A stretch of DNA of 64,000 nt from Pseudocitrobacter cyperus. Lineage in GTDB: Bacteria > Pseudomonadota > Gammaproteobacteria > Enterobacterales > Enterobacteriaceae. The notes beneath the pieces are model-generated. The model had not been told where the DNA came from and made no database searches. It worked only from the letters and a program-made list of their open reading frames with translations. Below, one piece after another: positions 34,893-43,091 of this stretch (the stretch's first letter is position 1; every line of letters begins with the position of its first letter). The position numbers and the translations under genes are program-made. The stretch is taken from the NCBI RefSeq assembly GCF_039889165.1, contig NZ_JAYMYY010000001.1, positions 1,426,001 through 1,490,000 of the forward strand, in the 5' to 3' direction.

Positions 34893-36125
34893 CTAGTCGG
34901 CGTGAACCAAAGGCTCCCAGAGCGTCATCAGCCCCGCGGTTAACCCGCCACGCCAGCAAAGCGCATCATGCCCGCCGTCAACCTGACGCCAGAAAATCGA
35001 CTGCTGTGTTTGCTGTAGTTGTGATAAAAGCGCCTGATTGGCGCGAAAGATAAGCGGTTCACGCACACCGGCTTCCAGCACGATGCGCAATCCTTTCGGT
35101 TTTATTTCACCGCTTTTGAGGCGCTGCAGAATCACGCCCTCTTCATGGCCGCCGCGATGGGGCCACCAGTACGATCCCGACTGGCTCAATACGCAGCCAA
35201 AGCGTTCCGGCCAGTAAAGCCCGGCATAAAGTGATGAGAGGCCACCGAAACTTTGCCCGGCAACTACGGTGCGATCGGCACGATCGCTGAAGGGAGCCAT
35301 CGCCTGTACCTGCGGCAGCAGCTCCTGCTGTACCGCCTGCCAGAAAGTGGGATTACAGGGTAATTCGGCGCCACGGTGCGCATTGTCGATAACGTCAATC
35401 AGCAGATAGACCGCCGGTGGCAGCTTGCCCGCCTCGGTAAGCGCCGTCAGCGCGGGCCATACGGGCATGCTTTCCGCCCAGAACTGACCGTCCAGCAGCA
35501 CCGCCAGCGGCCTGTCGCTCCCGGCGTTTCCACCGGTAGTGAAAATCCATGCCCGCCGCCGGTTATTAAGAAGTGTGCTGCGCCATTCGATGCATTGCGG
35601 GGCATTCCAGCTTGCGGCAGGTGCCGACCAGCCCGGTTGTTCGGGGGCGTTGGGCATCTCCAGCGCCGACACAGCATGCCCGCGGCCGCCCTTCCAGCTT
35701 TGTGGATTGAGCGGATCTGCCACTGCGAGCGGCAGCAATTTACGCCAGCCTTCGCGTAGCCGTGTGCGATCAGGCATGCCCAGGTCAAAGATCGCGGCCG
35801 GGAAATCATCGTCGCGTTCAGAAGGCGCAAAGCAGTAACTGCCACGCCAGGTGGCGGGCAGTGATGTTTTCCAGAACCAGGCATCCGTATGGGGAAGGCG
35901 CTCCAGCGTCTGCGGCGCGCTGTTGTGATGGTGATCGGTCACACCAGTAATGTAAATCCATACCCGGCGTATCGGTGACGTTTGCGCCGTTCCGGCAGGG
36001 TCGCGCCACCAAAAAGTTACCTGATAGCGATCGCCAACTTGTTCATATTGCGGGCCTTTTATCGTCGCCCACCAGGCATCGCTTCCTGCTTTTAACTTCT
36101 CCGGCACGTTAACCCCATCTTTCAT
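34893..36125 (-). CDS. fes: Fes, cytoplasmic ferric-enterobactin esterase
   Basis: Hydrolyses the trilactone of ferric enterobactin to release iron. N-terminal DUF3327 domain (WWRDPAG, YITGVTDHHH, RGSYCFAPSERDD) and C-terminal alpha/beta-hydrolase domain with nucleophile Ser in VVAGQSFGGLSSLY, SQSGSYWWPHRGG and His in VDGGHDALCW. No signal peptide. The ATG at 36125 has no clear ribosome binding site; a GTG at 36107 with GGGG 5 nt upstream gives a length (404) closer to E. coli Fes (400). First gene of fes-ybdZ-entF. Confidence 0.94.
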   Translation of the reverse strand: MKDGVNVPEKLKAGSDAWWATIKGPQYEQVGDRYQVTFWWRDPAGTAQTSPIRRVWIYITGVTDHHHNSAPQTLERLPHTDAWFWKTSLPATWRGSYCFAPSERDDDFPAAIFDLGMPDRTRLREGWRKLLPLAVADPLNPQSWKGGRGHAVSALEMPNAPEQPGWSAPAASWNAPQCIEWRSTLLNNRRRAWIFTTGGNAGSDRPLAVLLDGQFWAESMPVWPALTALTEAGKLPPAVYLLIDVIDNAHRGAELPCNPTFWQAVQQELLPQVQAMAPFSDRADRTVVAGQSFGGLSSLYAGLYWPERFGCVLSQSGSYWWPHRGGHEEGVILQRLKSGEIKPKGLRIVLEAGVREPLIFRANQALLSQLQQTQQSIFWRQVDGGHDALCWRGGLTAGLMTLWEPLVHAD

Positions 36126-36156
36126 GTGGATTTTTTTGTTACAGATGAAAATCTAT

Positions 36157-36183
36157 TGATAATATTATTGATAACTATTTGCA
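36157..36183. promoter_or_regulatory. Fur-type operator between fes and fepA
   Basis: TGATAAC-T-ATTTGCA (36169-36183) matches the 7-1-7 Fur pattern TGATAAT-N-ATTATCA at 11 of 14; overlapping GATAATATTATTGATAA extends it upstream. This is the known place for the bidirectional Fur site in E. coli. Confidence 0.8.
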
Positions 36184-36360
36184 TTTGCAATAACGTATTG
36201 GCGCGCAAGAGATGTCTTTCACTTTTAAAAATTAGTCAGGAACCGCTTTCTTCCCCATGGACGGCAGCTTTCGCAGTTACCTGGCACAACGTACTGCCGC
36301 CTCTCCTCCCCGTGGGAATGGAGCAAGTGGAGAAAGCGGCGAAGAAAAGCAGGATTAGTG

Positions 36361-38583
36361 ATGAATAACAAGATCAAATCCCTGGCCTTACTGGTCAATT
36401 TGGGTATCTATGGCGTCGCCTTCCCTCTCAACGCAGCAGAGACCACCAGTGAAGATGACGCCACCGGCGAGACGATGGTCGTCACCGCCGCCCAGCAGAA
36501 CCTTCAGGCGCCAGGCGTATCCACGATTACCGCCGATGAAATCCGCAAAAATCCGGTGGCTCGCGATGTATCGGAAATCATCCGTACCATGCCGGGCGTT
36601 AACCTGACCGGTAACTCGACCAGCGGCCAGCGTGGCAACAACCGCCAGATTGATATTCGCGGGATGGGCCCGGAAAACACCCTGATCCTGATTGACGGTA
36701 AACCGGTGAGCAGCCGTAACTCTGTGCGTCAGGGCTGGCGTGGCGAGCGCGATACCCGCGGCGATACCAGTTGGGTGCCGCCGGAGATGATCGAACGTAT
36801 TGAAGTCATTCGCGGCCCGGCAGCCGCCCGTTATGGTAACGGCGCAGCGGGCGGCGTGGTGAATATCATCACTAAGAAAGGCAGTAACGAGTGGCACGGA
36901 TCGTGGGACACCTACTTCAACGTGCCGGAGCACAAAGACGAAGGTTCCACCAAGCGTACCAACTTTAGCCTGAGCGGCCCGATGGGCGGCGATTTCAGTT
37001 TCCGCCTGTACGGCAACCTTGATAAAACCCAGGCAGATGCGTGGGACATCAACAAAGGACATCAGTCTGAGCGTACCGGCATCTATCAGAATACCCTGCC
37101 CGCCGGCCGCGAAGGCGTCATTAACAAAGATATCAACGGCCAGGTTCGTTGGGACTTTGCGCCAATGCAGTCTCTGGAATTTGAAGCAGGCTATAGCCGC
37201 CAGGGCAACCTCTATGCTGGCGATACGCAGAATACCAACAGCAACCAACTGGTAAAAGATAACTACGGCAAAGAGACCAACCGTCTCTATCGCCAGAACT
37301 ACTCTGTCACCTGGAACGGCGGCTGGGATAACGGCGTCACCACCAGCAACTGGGTACAGTACGAGCACACCCGTAACTCCCGTAAAGGCGAGGGTCTGGC
37401 AGGCGGTACAGAGGGGATCTTCTCCACCAACGACTTTGTGAATATCGATCTCGCCGATCTGATGTTACACAGCGAGGTCAACATTCCTCTCGATCTGTGG
37501 GTGAATCAGAATCTGACGCTGGGCAGCGAATGGAACCAGCAGCGCATGAAGGATTTAGGCTCTAACACCCAGACCTTTATGGGCGGCGATGTTCCGGGGG
37601 CGACCAGCACTAATCGCAGCCCTTACTCTCAGGCCGAAATTTTCTCTCTGTTCGCGGAAGATAACATTGAGCTAACCGACAGCACCATGTTAACCCCGGC
37701 TTTGCGCTTCGACCACCACACGATTGTGGGTAATAACTGGAGCCCGTCACTGAACCTGTCTCAGGGGCTCGGCGACGACTTCACGCTGAAAATGGGTATC
37801 GCGCGCGCTTACAAAGCACCGAGTCTTTACCAGACTAACCCGAACTACATTCTCTACAGTAAGGGTCAGGGTTGCTATGCCAGCGGCGGCGCCTGTTATC
37901 TGCAGGGTAATGATGACCTGAAAGCAGAAACCAGCATTAACAAAGAGATTGGCCTGGAGTTCAAACGTGACGGCTGGCTCGCTGGCGTGACCTGGTTCCG
38001 TAACGATTATCGCAACAAAATTGAAGCGGGCTACTCTGCGGTTTCCAGCAACGCCAGCGGTACCGATATCTACAAATGGGAAAACGTACCGAAGGCTGTG
38101 GTTGAAGGCCTGGAAGGTACGCTGAACATTCCGGTTAGCGAAACGGTGAACTGGACAAACAACATCACCTATATGCTGCAAAGTAAGAACAAAGAGACCG
38201 GCGATCGTCTGTCCATCATTCCGGAGTACACCCTGAACTCCACGTTGAGCTGGCAGGTACATCAGGATGTGTCATTGCAGTCGACCTTCACCTGGTACGG
38301 CAAGCAGCAGCCGAAGAAATATAACTACAAAGGCCAACCCGCTACCGGCCCGGAAACCGATGAGGTTAGCCCTTATAGCATCGTTGGCCTGAGCGCGACC
38401 TGGGACGTCACCAAAAACGTCAGCCTGACCAGCGGTGTTGATAACCTCTTCGACAAACGCCACTGGCGTGAAGGTAATGCCCAGACCACCGGCGGCGATA
38501 GCGGTTATATGTACGGCGCAGGCGCCAACACCTATAACGAATCTGGCCGTACCTGGTTTATGAGCGTCAATACACATTTCTAA
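36361..38583 (+). CDS. fepA: FepA, outer membrane ferric-enterobactin receptor
   Basis: TonB-dependent 22-strand barrel with an N-terminal plug. 740 residues including a signal peptide (cleavage near LNAAE, residue 23). TonB box GETMVVTAA, plug motifs GNNRQIDIRGMGPENTLILIDG and RYGNGAAGGVVNIITKK, C-terminal Phe (VNTHF). Sequence divergence from E. coli is concentrated in loops (for example 320-345 and 395-420), the surface-exposed, phage- and colicin-contacted parts. The ATG at 36361 has AGGA 6 nt upstream. Followed by a perfect hairpin and entD. Confidence 0.97.
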   Translation: MNNKIKSLALLVNLGIYGVAFPLNAAETTSEDDATGETMVVTAAQQNLQAPGVSTITADEIRKNPVARDVSEIIRTMPGVNLTGNSTSGQRGNNRQIDIRGMGPENTLILIDGKPVSSRNSVRQGWRGERDTRGDTSWVPPEMIERIEVIRGPAAARYGNGAAGGVVNIITKKGSNEWHGSWDTYFNVPEHKDEGSTKRTNFSLSGPMGGDFSFRLYGNLDKTQADAWDINKGHQSERTGIYQNTLPAGREGVINKDINGQVRWDFAPMQSLEFEAGYSRQGNLYAGDTQNTNSNQLVKDNYGKETNRLYRQNYSVTWNGGWDNGVTTSNWVQYEHTRNSRKGEGLAGGTEGIFSTNDFVNIDLADLMLHSEVNIPLDLWVNQNLTLGSEWNQQRMKDLGSNTQTFMGGDVPGATSTNRSPYSQAEIFSLFAEDNIELTDSTMLTPALRFDHHTIVGNNWSPSLNLSQGLGDDFTLKMGIARAYKAPSLYQTNPNYILYSKGQGCYASGGACYLQGNDDLKAETSINKEIGLEFKRDGWLAGVTWFRNDYRNKIEAGYSAVSSNASGTDIYKWENVPKAVVEGLEGTLNIPVSETVNWTNNITYMLQSKNKETGDRLSIIPEYTLNSTLSWQVHQDVSLQSTFTWYGKQQPKKYNYKGQPATGPETDEVSPYSIVGLSATWDVTKNVSLTSGVDNLFDKRHWREGNAQTTGGDSGYMYGAGANTYNESGRTWFMSVNTHF

Positions 38584-38600
38584 TCTTAACGTTGTTCCGT

Positions 38601-38626
38601 CTTCTCTCCCCTCACGGGGAGAGAAG
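38601..38626 (+). repeat. perfect hairpin between fepA and entD
   Basis: 11-bp stem CTTCTCTCCCC-TCAC-GGGGAGAGAAG, no T tract. It contains the CTCTCCCC/GGGGAGAG core of the palindromic repeat family found elsewhere in the window, so it may be a minimal copy. It could stabilise fepA mRNA. Confidence 0.7.
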
Positions 38627-38638
38627 TCTGGGGAAAAG

Positions 38639-39283
38639 ATGCAAACCAAACACTCGACATTCACCCTCGCCAGCCACCTTCTGCACCGCATTGATTTTCA
38701 GCCTGAAACCTTTAGCGACGGCGATTTGCTGTGGCTACCCCATCACGGCGAACTACAGCACACAGGAAAGAAACGGCGGACAGAACATCTCGCCGGGCGG
38801 ATTGCCGCCATTCACGCGCTTCTCCCATGGGGAGAAAAAACCGTGCCAGGCATCGGTGAGATGCGCCAGCCACTGTGGCCTGAAGGTCTGTTTGGCAGTA
38901 TTAGCCATTGCGAGAAGAGCGCTATCGCGGTGGTCTCATCGGAACCTGTCGGGGCTGATATTGAGAAGATATTCAGCCCGCAACTGGCCGCTGAAGTCGC
39001 CACACAAATCGCCTCGCCCGCAGAAATTTTCCGCCTGCAAACCAGCGGGTTGCCTTTTGCCATTGCGCTTACGCTTGCCTTTTCCGCCAAAGAGAGCGTG
39101 TTTAAAGCATTTTCATTTCAGGCCAGCCCCTGCCCCGGTTTTACCGCCGCAGAGGTTATCTCCATTAATGAAGATGGGCTGTGTCTGCAATTAAAGGAGG
39201 CGTTTTCCCTGTCTCTGGCGGAAGAAAAAATCACCGTGGCGTACAGGGTCGAGGGGGACAAGCTCGTAACCTGTACAGGTTAA
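38639..39283 (+). CDS. entD: EntD, 4'-phosphopantetheinyl transferase
   Basis: Loads phosphopantetheine onto EntB and EntF. 214 residues, Sfp/EntD family: RRTEHLAGRIAA, SISHCEKSAIAVVS, GADIEK with the Mg2+-binding acidic residues, and FSAKESVFKAF. 55 nt downstream of fepA on the same strand. A long overlapping frame (38592-39194) is a shadow. Confidence 0.94.
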   Translation: MQTKHSTFTLASHLLHRIDFQPETFSDGDLLWLPHHGELQHTGKKRRTEHLAGRIAAIHALLPWGEKTVPGIGEMRQPLWPEGLFGSISHCEKSAIAVVSSEPVGADIEKIFSPQLAAEVATQIASPAEIFRLQTSGLPFAIALTLAFSAKESVFKAFSFQASPCPGFTAAEVISINEDGLCLQLKEAFSLSLAEEKITVAYRVEGDKLVTCTG

Positions 39284-39466
39284 ACTCGGCATTTCCGAAC
39301 TAAACACTACGTATAACCGAATAATCAGCATGATGAGTAAAAAAATCGGAGCTAAGTCGAATTTTTACGTTAAAAACAGGTAGTTTCACCGCGCAATTAC
39401 CCCTATCATTCCCGACGATACATTCAGACAAATTATGAAACACTTTGTCAGTGTTAAGGGAAGCGA

Positions 39467-41032
39467 ATGAGTACACACACAACAACACCAGGGAACGGGG
39501 CCGGCGAAAGCCGCCTGATGAGCGGTTTCCTCAATGCTATCGAGCGCGCCGGGAACAAACTGCCTGAACCCGCACTGATCTTCTTCTACTTTTTACTGGT
39601 GGTCATGGGGCTTTCCGCCGTCCTGTCATTGATGACCTTTGATGTCATCAACCCCATGACGCAGGAGACCGTTCAGATCAATAACCTGCTCTCTGCCGAA
39701 GCGCTTACCAACACGCTGGCCACGATGGTGACAACTTTCACCACCTTTGCGCCGCTGGGAATTGTGCTGGTGGCAATGCTCGGGGTTGGCGTCGCGGAAA
39801 GCTCCGGCTTTATTAACGTCGGCCTGAAAAAAATGCTGCGCGTCACGCCAAAGAAACTGCTGACGCCGATGCTGATTTTCGTCGCCATGTTCAGCCATGT
39901 GGCGGCAGATGCGGGCTACGTGCTGGTGATCCCATTAGGCGCGATTATCTTTATGTCCGCCGGACGTCACCCGCTGGTCGGGATCGCGGCGGCCTTCTCC
40001 GGCGTCTCCGGTGGATTCGCCGCCAATATGGTGCCCACCGGGAATGATGCGCTGTTACAAGGCTTTACCCAGGCCGCGGCACAACTGCTCGACAGCACCT
40101 ACACCGTCAATACGCTCTGTAATCTCTTCTTCGGTATCGCATCATCCATTCTGATAACCCTGGTCGGCTGGTGGGTTACTGAGCGTATTGTCGAGCCCCG
40201 CGTCAGTAAAATGGCGATCGACGGTGATTTCAAACATGATGAAGATATGTCCAGCGTCACGGCAAAAGAGAGCCGTGCGTTTAACCACGCCTCGCTGGTG
40301 ATGCTGCTGGGTCTCGCAGCGCTGGCAGCAGCAGCCTGGCCGGAAGGCTCGATGCTGCGCGGCACCGATGGTTCACTCACCTCTTACAGCGCGCCAATCA
40401 TGAAATCGATCGTGCCGCTGATTTTCCTGATTTTCATTCTGCCGGGGATTGTCTACGGTTTCGCGTCCGGCACCTTTAAAAGCGGGAAAGATGTCATCGC
40501 TTCGATGAATGACTCCATGAGCAAAATGGGCTCATACATGGTGATGGCCTTCTTTTGCGCCATGTTCATCAAAGCCTTCAGCGACTCGAATATCGGCACG
40601 CTGCTGGCGCTGGTGGGTGCCGATGGCCTGAAAGCGATGGAACTGCCGGGTGAAGCGACAATTATCGGCATGATCCTGCTGACGGCCGTCGTTAACCTGT
40701 TGATTGGCTCTGCTTCCGCGAAATGGGGGCTGTTGTCGCCAATTATGGTACCCATGCTGATGGCGGTGGGCATTTCACCGGAACTGACCCAGGCGGCGTT
40801 CCGCATTGGTGATTCCAGCACCAATATTATTACGCCGCTGATGGTCTTCTTCCCGCTGGTGGTGGTCTATTGCCAGCGCTATGTAAAAGGGGCAGGTGTT
40901 GGCACGCTGGTATCCATGATGATGCCTTACTCCATCGCCTTCTTTATTAGCTGGAGCCTGTTCCTGCTGGCCTGGTGGGGGCTGGGGATGCCGCTCGGCG
41001 TCGCTGCGCCATATACCTGGAGCGCCGGCTAA
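39467..41032 (+). CDS. AbgT-family transporter (p-aminobenzoyl-glutamate transporter or antimetabolite exporter)
   Basis: 521-residue polytopic protein of the AbgT family with about 13 hydrophobic segments. Family motifs: KLPEPALIFFYF, SHVAADAGYVLVIPLGAI, GGFAANMVPTGNDALLQGFTQ, SASAKWGLLSPIMVPM and RIGDSSTNIITPLM. Members import p-aminobenzoyl-glutamate (AbgT) or export sulfonamides (YdaH/MtrF); which applies here is not clear. AAGGGAAG lies 3 nt before the ATG. It has its own terminator and sits between entD and ybdK, where E. coli has hokE. Probably unrelated to iron. Confidence 0.88.
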   Translation: MSTHTTTPGNGAGESRLMSGFLNAIERAGNKLPEPALIFFYFLLVVMGLSAVLSLMTFDVINPMTQETVQINNLLSAEALTNTLATMVTTFTTFAPLGIVLVAMLGVGVAESSGFINVGLKKMLRVTPKKLLTPMLIFVAMFSHVAADAGYVLVIPLGAIIFMSAGRHPLVGIAAAFSGVSGGFAANMVPTGNDALLQGFTQAAAQLLDSTYTVNTLCNLFFGIASSILITLVGWWVTERIVEPRVSKMAIDGDFKHDEDMSSVTAKESRAFNHASLVMLLGLAALAAAAWPEGSMLRGTDGSLTSYSAPIMKSIVPLIFLIFILPGIVYGFASGTFKSGKDVIASMNDSMSKMGSYMVMAFFCAMFIKAFSDSNIGTLLALVGADGLKAMELPGEATIIGMILLTAVVNLLIGSASAKWGLLSPIMVPMLMAVGISPELTQAAFRIGDSSTNIITPLMVFFPLVVVYCQRYVKGAGVGTLVSMMMPYSIAFFISWSLFLLAWWGLGMPLGVAAPYTWSAG

Positions 41033-41043
41033 ATCATTCTTTG

Positions 41044-41075
41044 ACGGGCGGAACCGCGATGGGCCGCCCGTTTTC
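41044..41075 (+). terminator. terminator after the AbgT-family gene
   Basis: ACGGGCGG / CCGCCCGT stem followed by TTTTCTCGCTTTTTTTT. Confidence 0.88.
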
Positions 41076-41131
41076 TCGCTTTTTTTTCTCCCACCTATAC
41101 TAAAGGCACCGGTCACTACTGCGAGACGACT

Positions 41132-42247
41132 ATGCCTTTACCTGACTTTCATGTTTCTGCGCCCTTTACGCTCGGTATTGAGCTTGAGCTTCAGGTCATT
41201 AACCCGCCAGGATACGATCTTTGCCAGGACTCCTCCGCTCTGATAACGGCAGCCAGCAGTAGTATTACGCAGGGGGAGGTTAAACACGATATCACCAACA
41301 GTATGCTGGAGATTGCCACCGGCGTTTGTGACGATATCCATCAGGCTGCCACCCAGCTTGCGGCTATTCAGCGCGCCGTTTTGCGCGCGGCATCAGAACA
41401 GCATGTGAAAATTTGCGGAGGCGGTACGCATCCGTTTCAGCGCTGGCAAAGCCAGGAGGTGGGCGATAACCCGCGCTATCAGCAGACCCTTGAAGCCTAT
41501 GGCTACCTGGCGCGGCAGGCAACGGTGTTTGGCCAGCATGTCCATGTGGGCTGCACCAACGGCGATGATGCTATTTATCTGTTACACGGCCTCTCTCGCT
41601 ATGTTCCGCACCTGATAGCACTCAGCGCCGCTTCACCCTATTTACAGGGCACTGACAGCCGTTTCGCCTCGGCGCGTCTCAATATTTTTTCGGCGTTTCC
41701 CGATAATGGCCCCATGCCGTGGGCGGCAAACTGGCAGGATTTTACCCGCCTGTACCGTCAGTTGAGCTATACCAGCATGGTCAACAGCATTAAAGATCTG
41801 CACTGGGATATTCGCCCCAGCCCCCATTTTGGTACGGTGGAAGTCCGGGTGATGGATACGCCGTTAACGCTCGGTCACGCGGTCAATATGGCAGGCCTTA
41901 TTCAGGCGCTCTCACACTGGCTGCTTGAAAAACGCCCGTTCAAACCCAATCCACAGGATGACCTGTTGTATAAATTCAACCGCTTTCAGGCCTGCCGCTA
42001 CGGCCTGCAGGGCGTGGTCACTGACGTCACCTGCGGCGAGCAACACACCATCGCCGCCGAGCTGGAGATTCTACTGGAACAGCTTCAGCCCTTCGCCGAT
42101 CGGCATCGGGCCGGGAGCGCTCTCGAAGAGCTGTCCCTGATGGTGAAGCATGGTAAAAGCGAGGCCCAGCGCATGCGAGAATTTATCGCGGACGGGGGGT
42201 CGCTGATTGGCCTGGTGCAGCAGCACTGCGATACCTGGGCGGCCTGA
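41132..42247 (+). CDS. ybdK: YbdK, weak gamma-glutamylcysteine ligase-like carboxylate-amine ligase
   Basis: GCS2-family ATP-dependent ligase, 371 residues (E. coli 372). Motifs: FTLGIELELQVINPPGYDL, EVKHDITNSMLEIATGVC, GGGTHPF, ATVFGQHVHVGC, SPYLQGTDSRFASARLNIFS and HFGTVEVRVMDTP. In E. coli it has low glutamate-cysteine ligase activity; the true substrate is unknown. In E. coli it adjoins ybdJ; here three genes lie between. Confidence 0.94.
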   Translation: MPLPDFHVSAPFTLGIELELQVINPPGYDLCQDSSALITAASSSITQGEVKHDITNSMLEIATGVCDDIHQAATQLAAIQRAVLRAASEQHVKICGGGTHPFQRWQSQEVGDNPRYQQTLEAYGYLARQATVFGQHVHVGCTNGDDAIYLLHGLSRYVPHLIALSAASPYLQGTDSRFASARLNIFSAFPDNGPMPWAANWQDFTRLYRQLSYTSMVNSIKDLHWDIRPSPHFGTVEVRVMDTPLTLGHAVNMAGLIQALSHWLLEKRPFKPNPQDDLLYKFNRFQACRYGLQGVVTDVTCGEQHTIAAELEILLEQLQPFADRHRAGSALEELSLMVKHGKSEAQRMREFIADGGSLIGLVQQHCDTWAA

Positions 42248-42320
42248 GTGCAGAAAACCTTTGCATAAGCGGGATTAAGGGGTATTTTTCCCTCCCGCTC
42301 ATCGCACAAGGAGAGAAGAT

Positions 42321-43049
42321 ATGGCGCGTCTTTGGCTGCTGCCCGCCCTGCTTTCGCTGGCGCCATTTACCCATGCCGCCTGTTCACTCACTGACCCCTC
42401 GCTAAAGGTTCAGAGCTATGAGGTCTTCCCTGAGCAAGAGAATATCAGCCTGCACTGGAAAAAACCGGATGGTAAAGCCTGGGGCTCGCTCTATTCGTTG
42501 CTGGCGGATATCAACGGCAACGGTCAGGTACTGATGGCGATGAACGGCGGGATCTACGGCAAAGATTACACGCCGCTCGGGCTCTATATCGAAAACGGGA
42601 AAAAGCTTTCGCCCGTCAACCGCGCGTCCGGCGGCGGCAACTTCTTTATTCGACCGGGCGGCGTATTTTATCTTCGGGGTCAGAAAGCGGGTATTGTGAC
42701 GCTGGATGCGTTTAAAAGCAGTAAAGGGATGGATTACGCGGTACAGTCGGGCCCGATGCTCATCGAAAATGGCACCATTAACTGGCGGCTAAAGCCGTCG
42801 GCCAGCTCGCGCAAACTGCGTAACGCGGTGGGCATTAACCGTAAGGGGCGGGTGGTGTTTATGCTCAGCGCGAAAGAGAGCAATTTCTATGATTTCGCCT
42901 GTTATGCAAAATCGAAACTTGAGGTGCAGCAGATGCTGTATCTGGATGGCACAATCTCGAAAATGTATCAAAAAGGGGGCTCGGTGCCGTGGCAATATCA
43001 TCCGTTCGTGACGATGATTACCGTCGAGCGGAAATCGTTGTCTCAATAA
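42321..43049 (+). CDS. exported phosphodiester glycosidase-family protein (YigE/DUF2233-like)
   Basis: 242-residue protein with a signal peptide (cleavage near THAAC, residue 20) and the NAGPA/DUF2233 domain. It shows MAMNGGIYGKDYTPLGLYIENGK, SGGGNFFIRPGGVF, AVQSGPMLIENG, RNAVGINRKGRVVFMLS and LYLDGTISKMY. The cysteine after the signal is not in a lipobox context. A strong ribosome binding site (AAGGAGAG) precedes the ATG. E. coli has a similar protein, YigE; substrate unknown. It is in the same direction as ybdK, 73 nt downstream. Confidence 0.85.
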   Translation: MARLWLLPALLSLAPFTHAACSLTDPSLKVQSYEVFPEQENISLHWKKPDGKAWGSLYSLLADINGNGQVLMAMNGGIYGKDYTPLGLYIENGKKLSPVNRASGGGNFFIRPGGVFYLRGQKAGIVTLDAFKSSKGMDYAVQSGPMLIENGTINWRLKPSASSRKLRNAVGINRKGRVVFMLSAKESNFYDFACYAKSKLEVQQMLYLDGTISKMYQKGGSVPWQYHPFVTMITVERKSLSQ

Positions 43050-43054
43050 CAGGT

Positions 43055-43087
43055 AAGCCCGGTGAGCAAAGCGCTACCGGGCTTTTG
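43055..43087. terminator. bidirectional terminator between the glycosidase and the P-type ATPase
   Basis: AAGCCCGGT-GAGCAAAGCGCT-ACCGGGCTT followed by TTGTC; lies between convergent genes. Confidence 0.82.
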
Positions 43088-43091
43088 TCAT

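Noticed and set aside
36126..36368. A small hydrophobic frame in the fes-fepA intergenic region
   Set aside because: It runs through the Fur operator and fepA leader, has no ribosome binding site, and its hydrophobicity follows from the AT-rich operator.
38592..39194. A 200-codon frame overlapping entD in another frame
   Set aside because: entD at 38639-39283 has clear phosphopantetheinyl transferase motifs; the other frame does not.
39300..39488. A small minus-strand frame before the AbgT-family gene
   Set aside because: It overlaps the start and ribosome binding site of the transporter and shows no start signal or protein-like composition.
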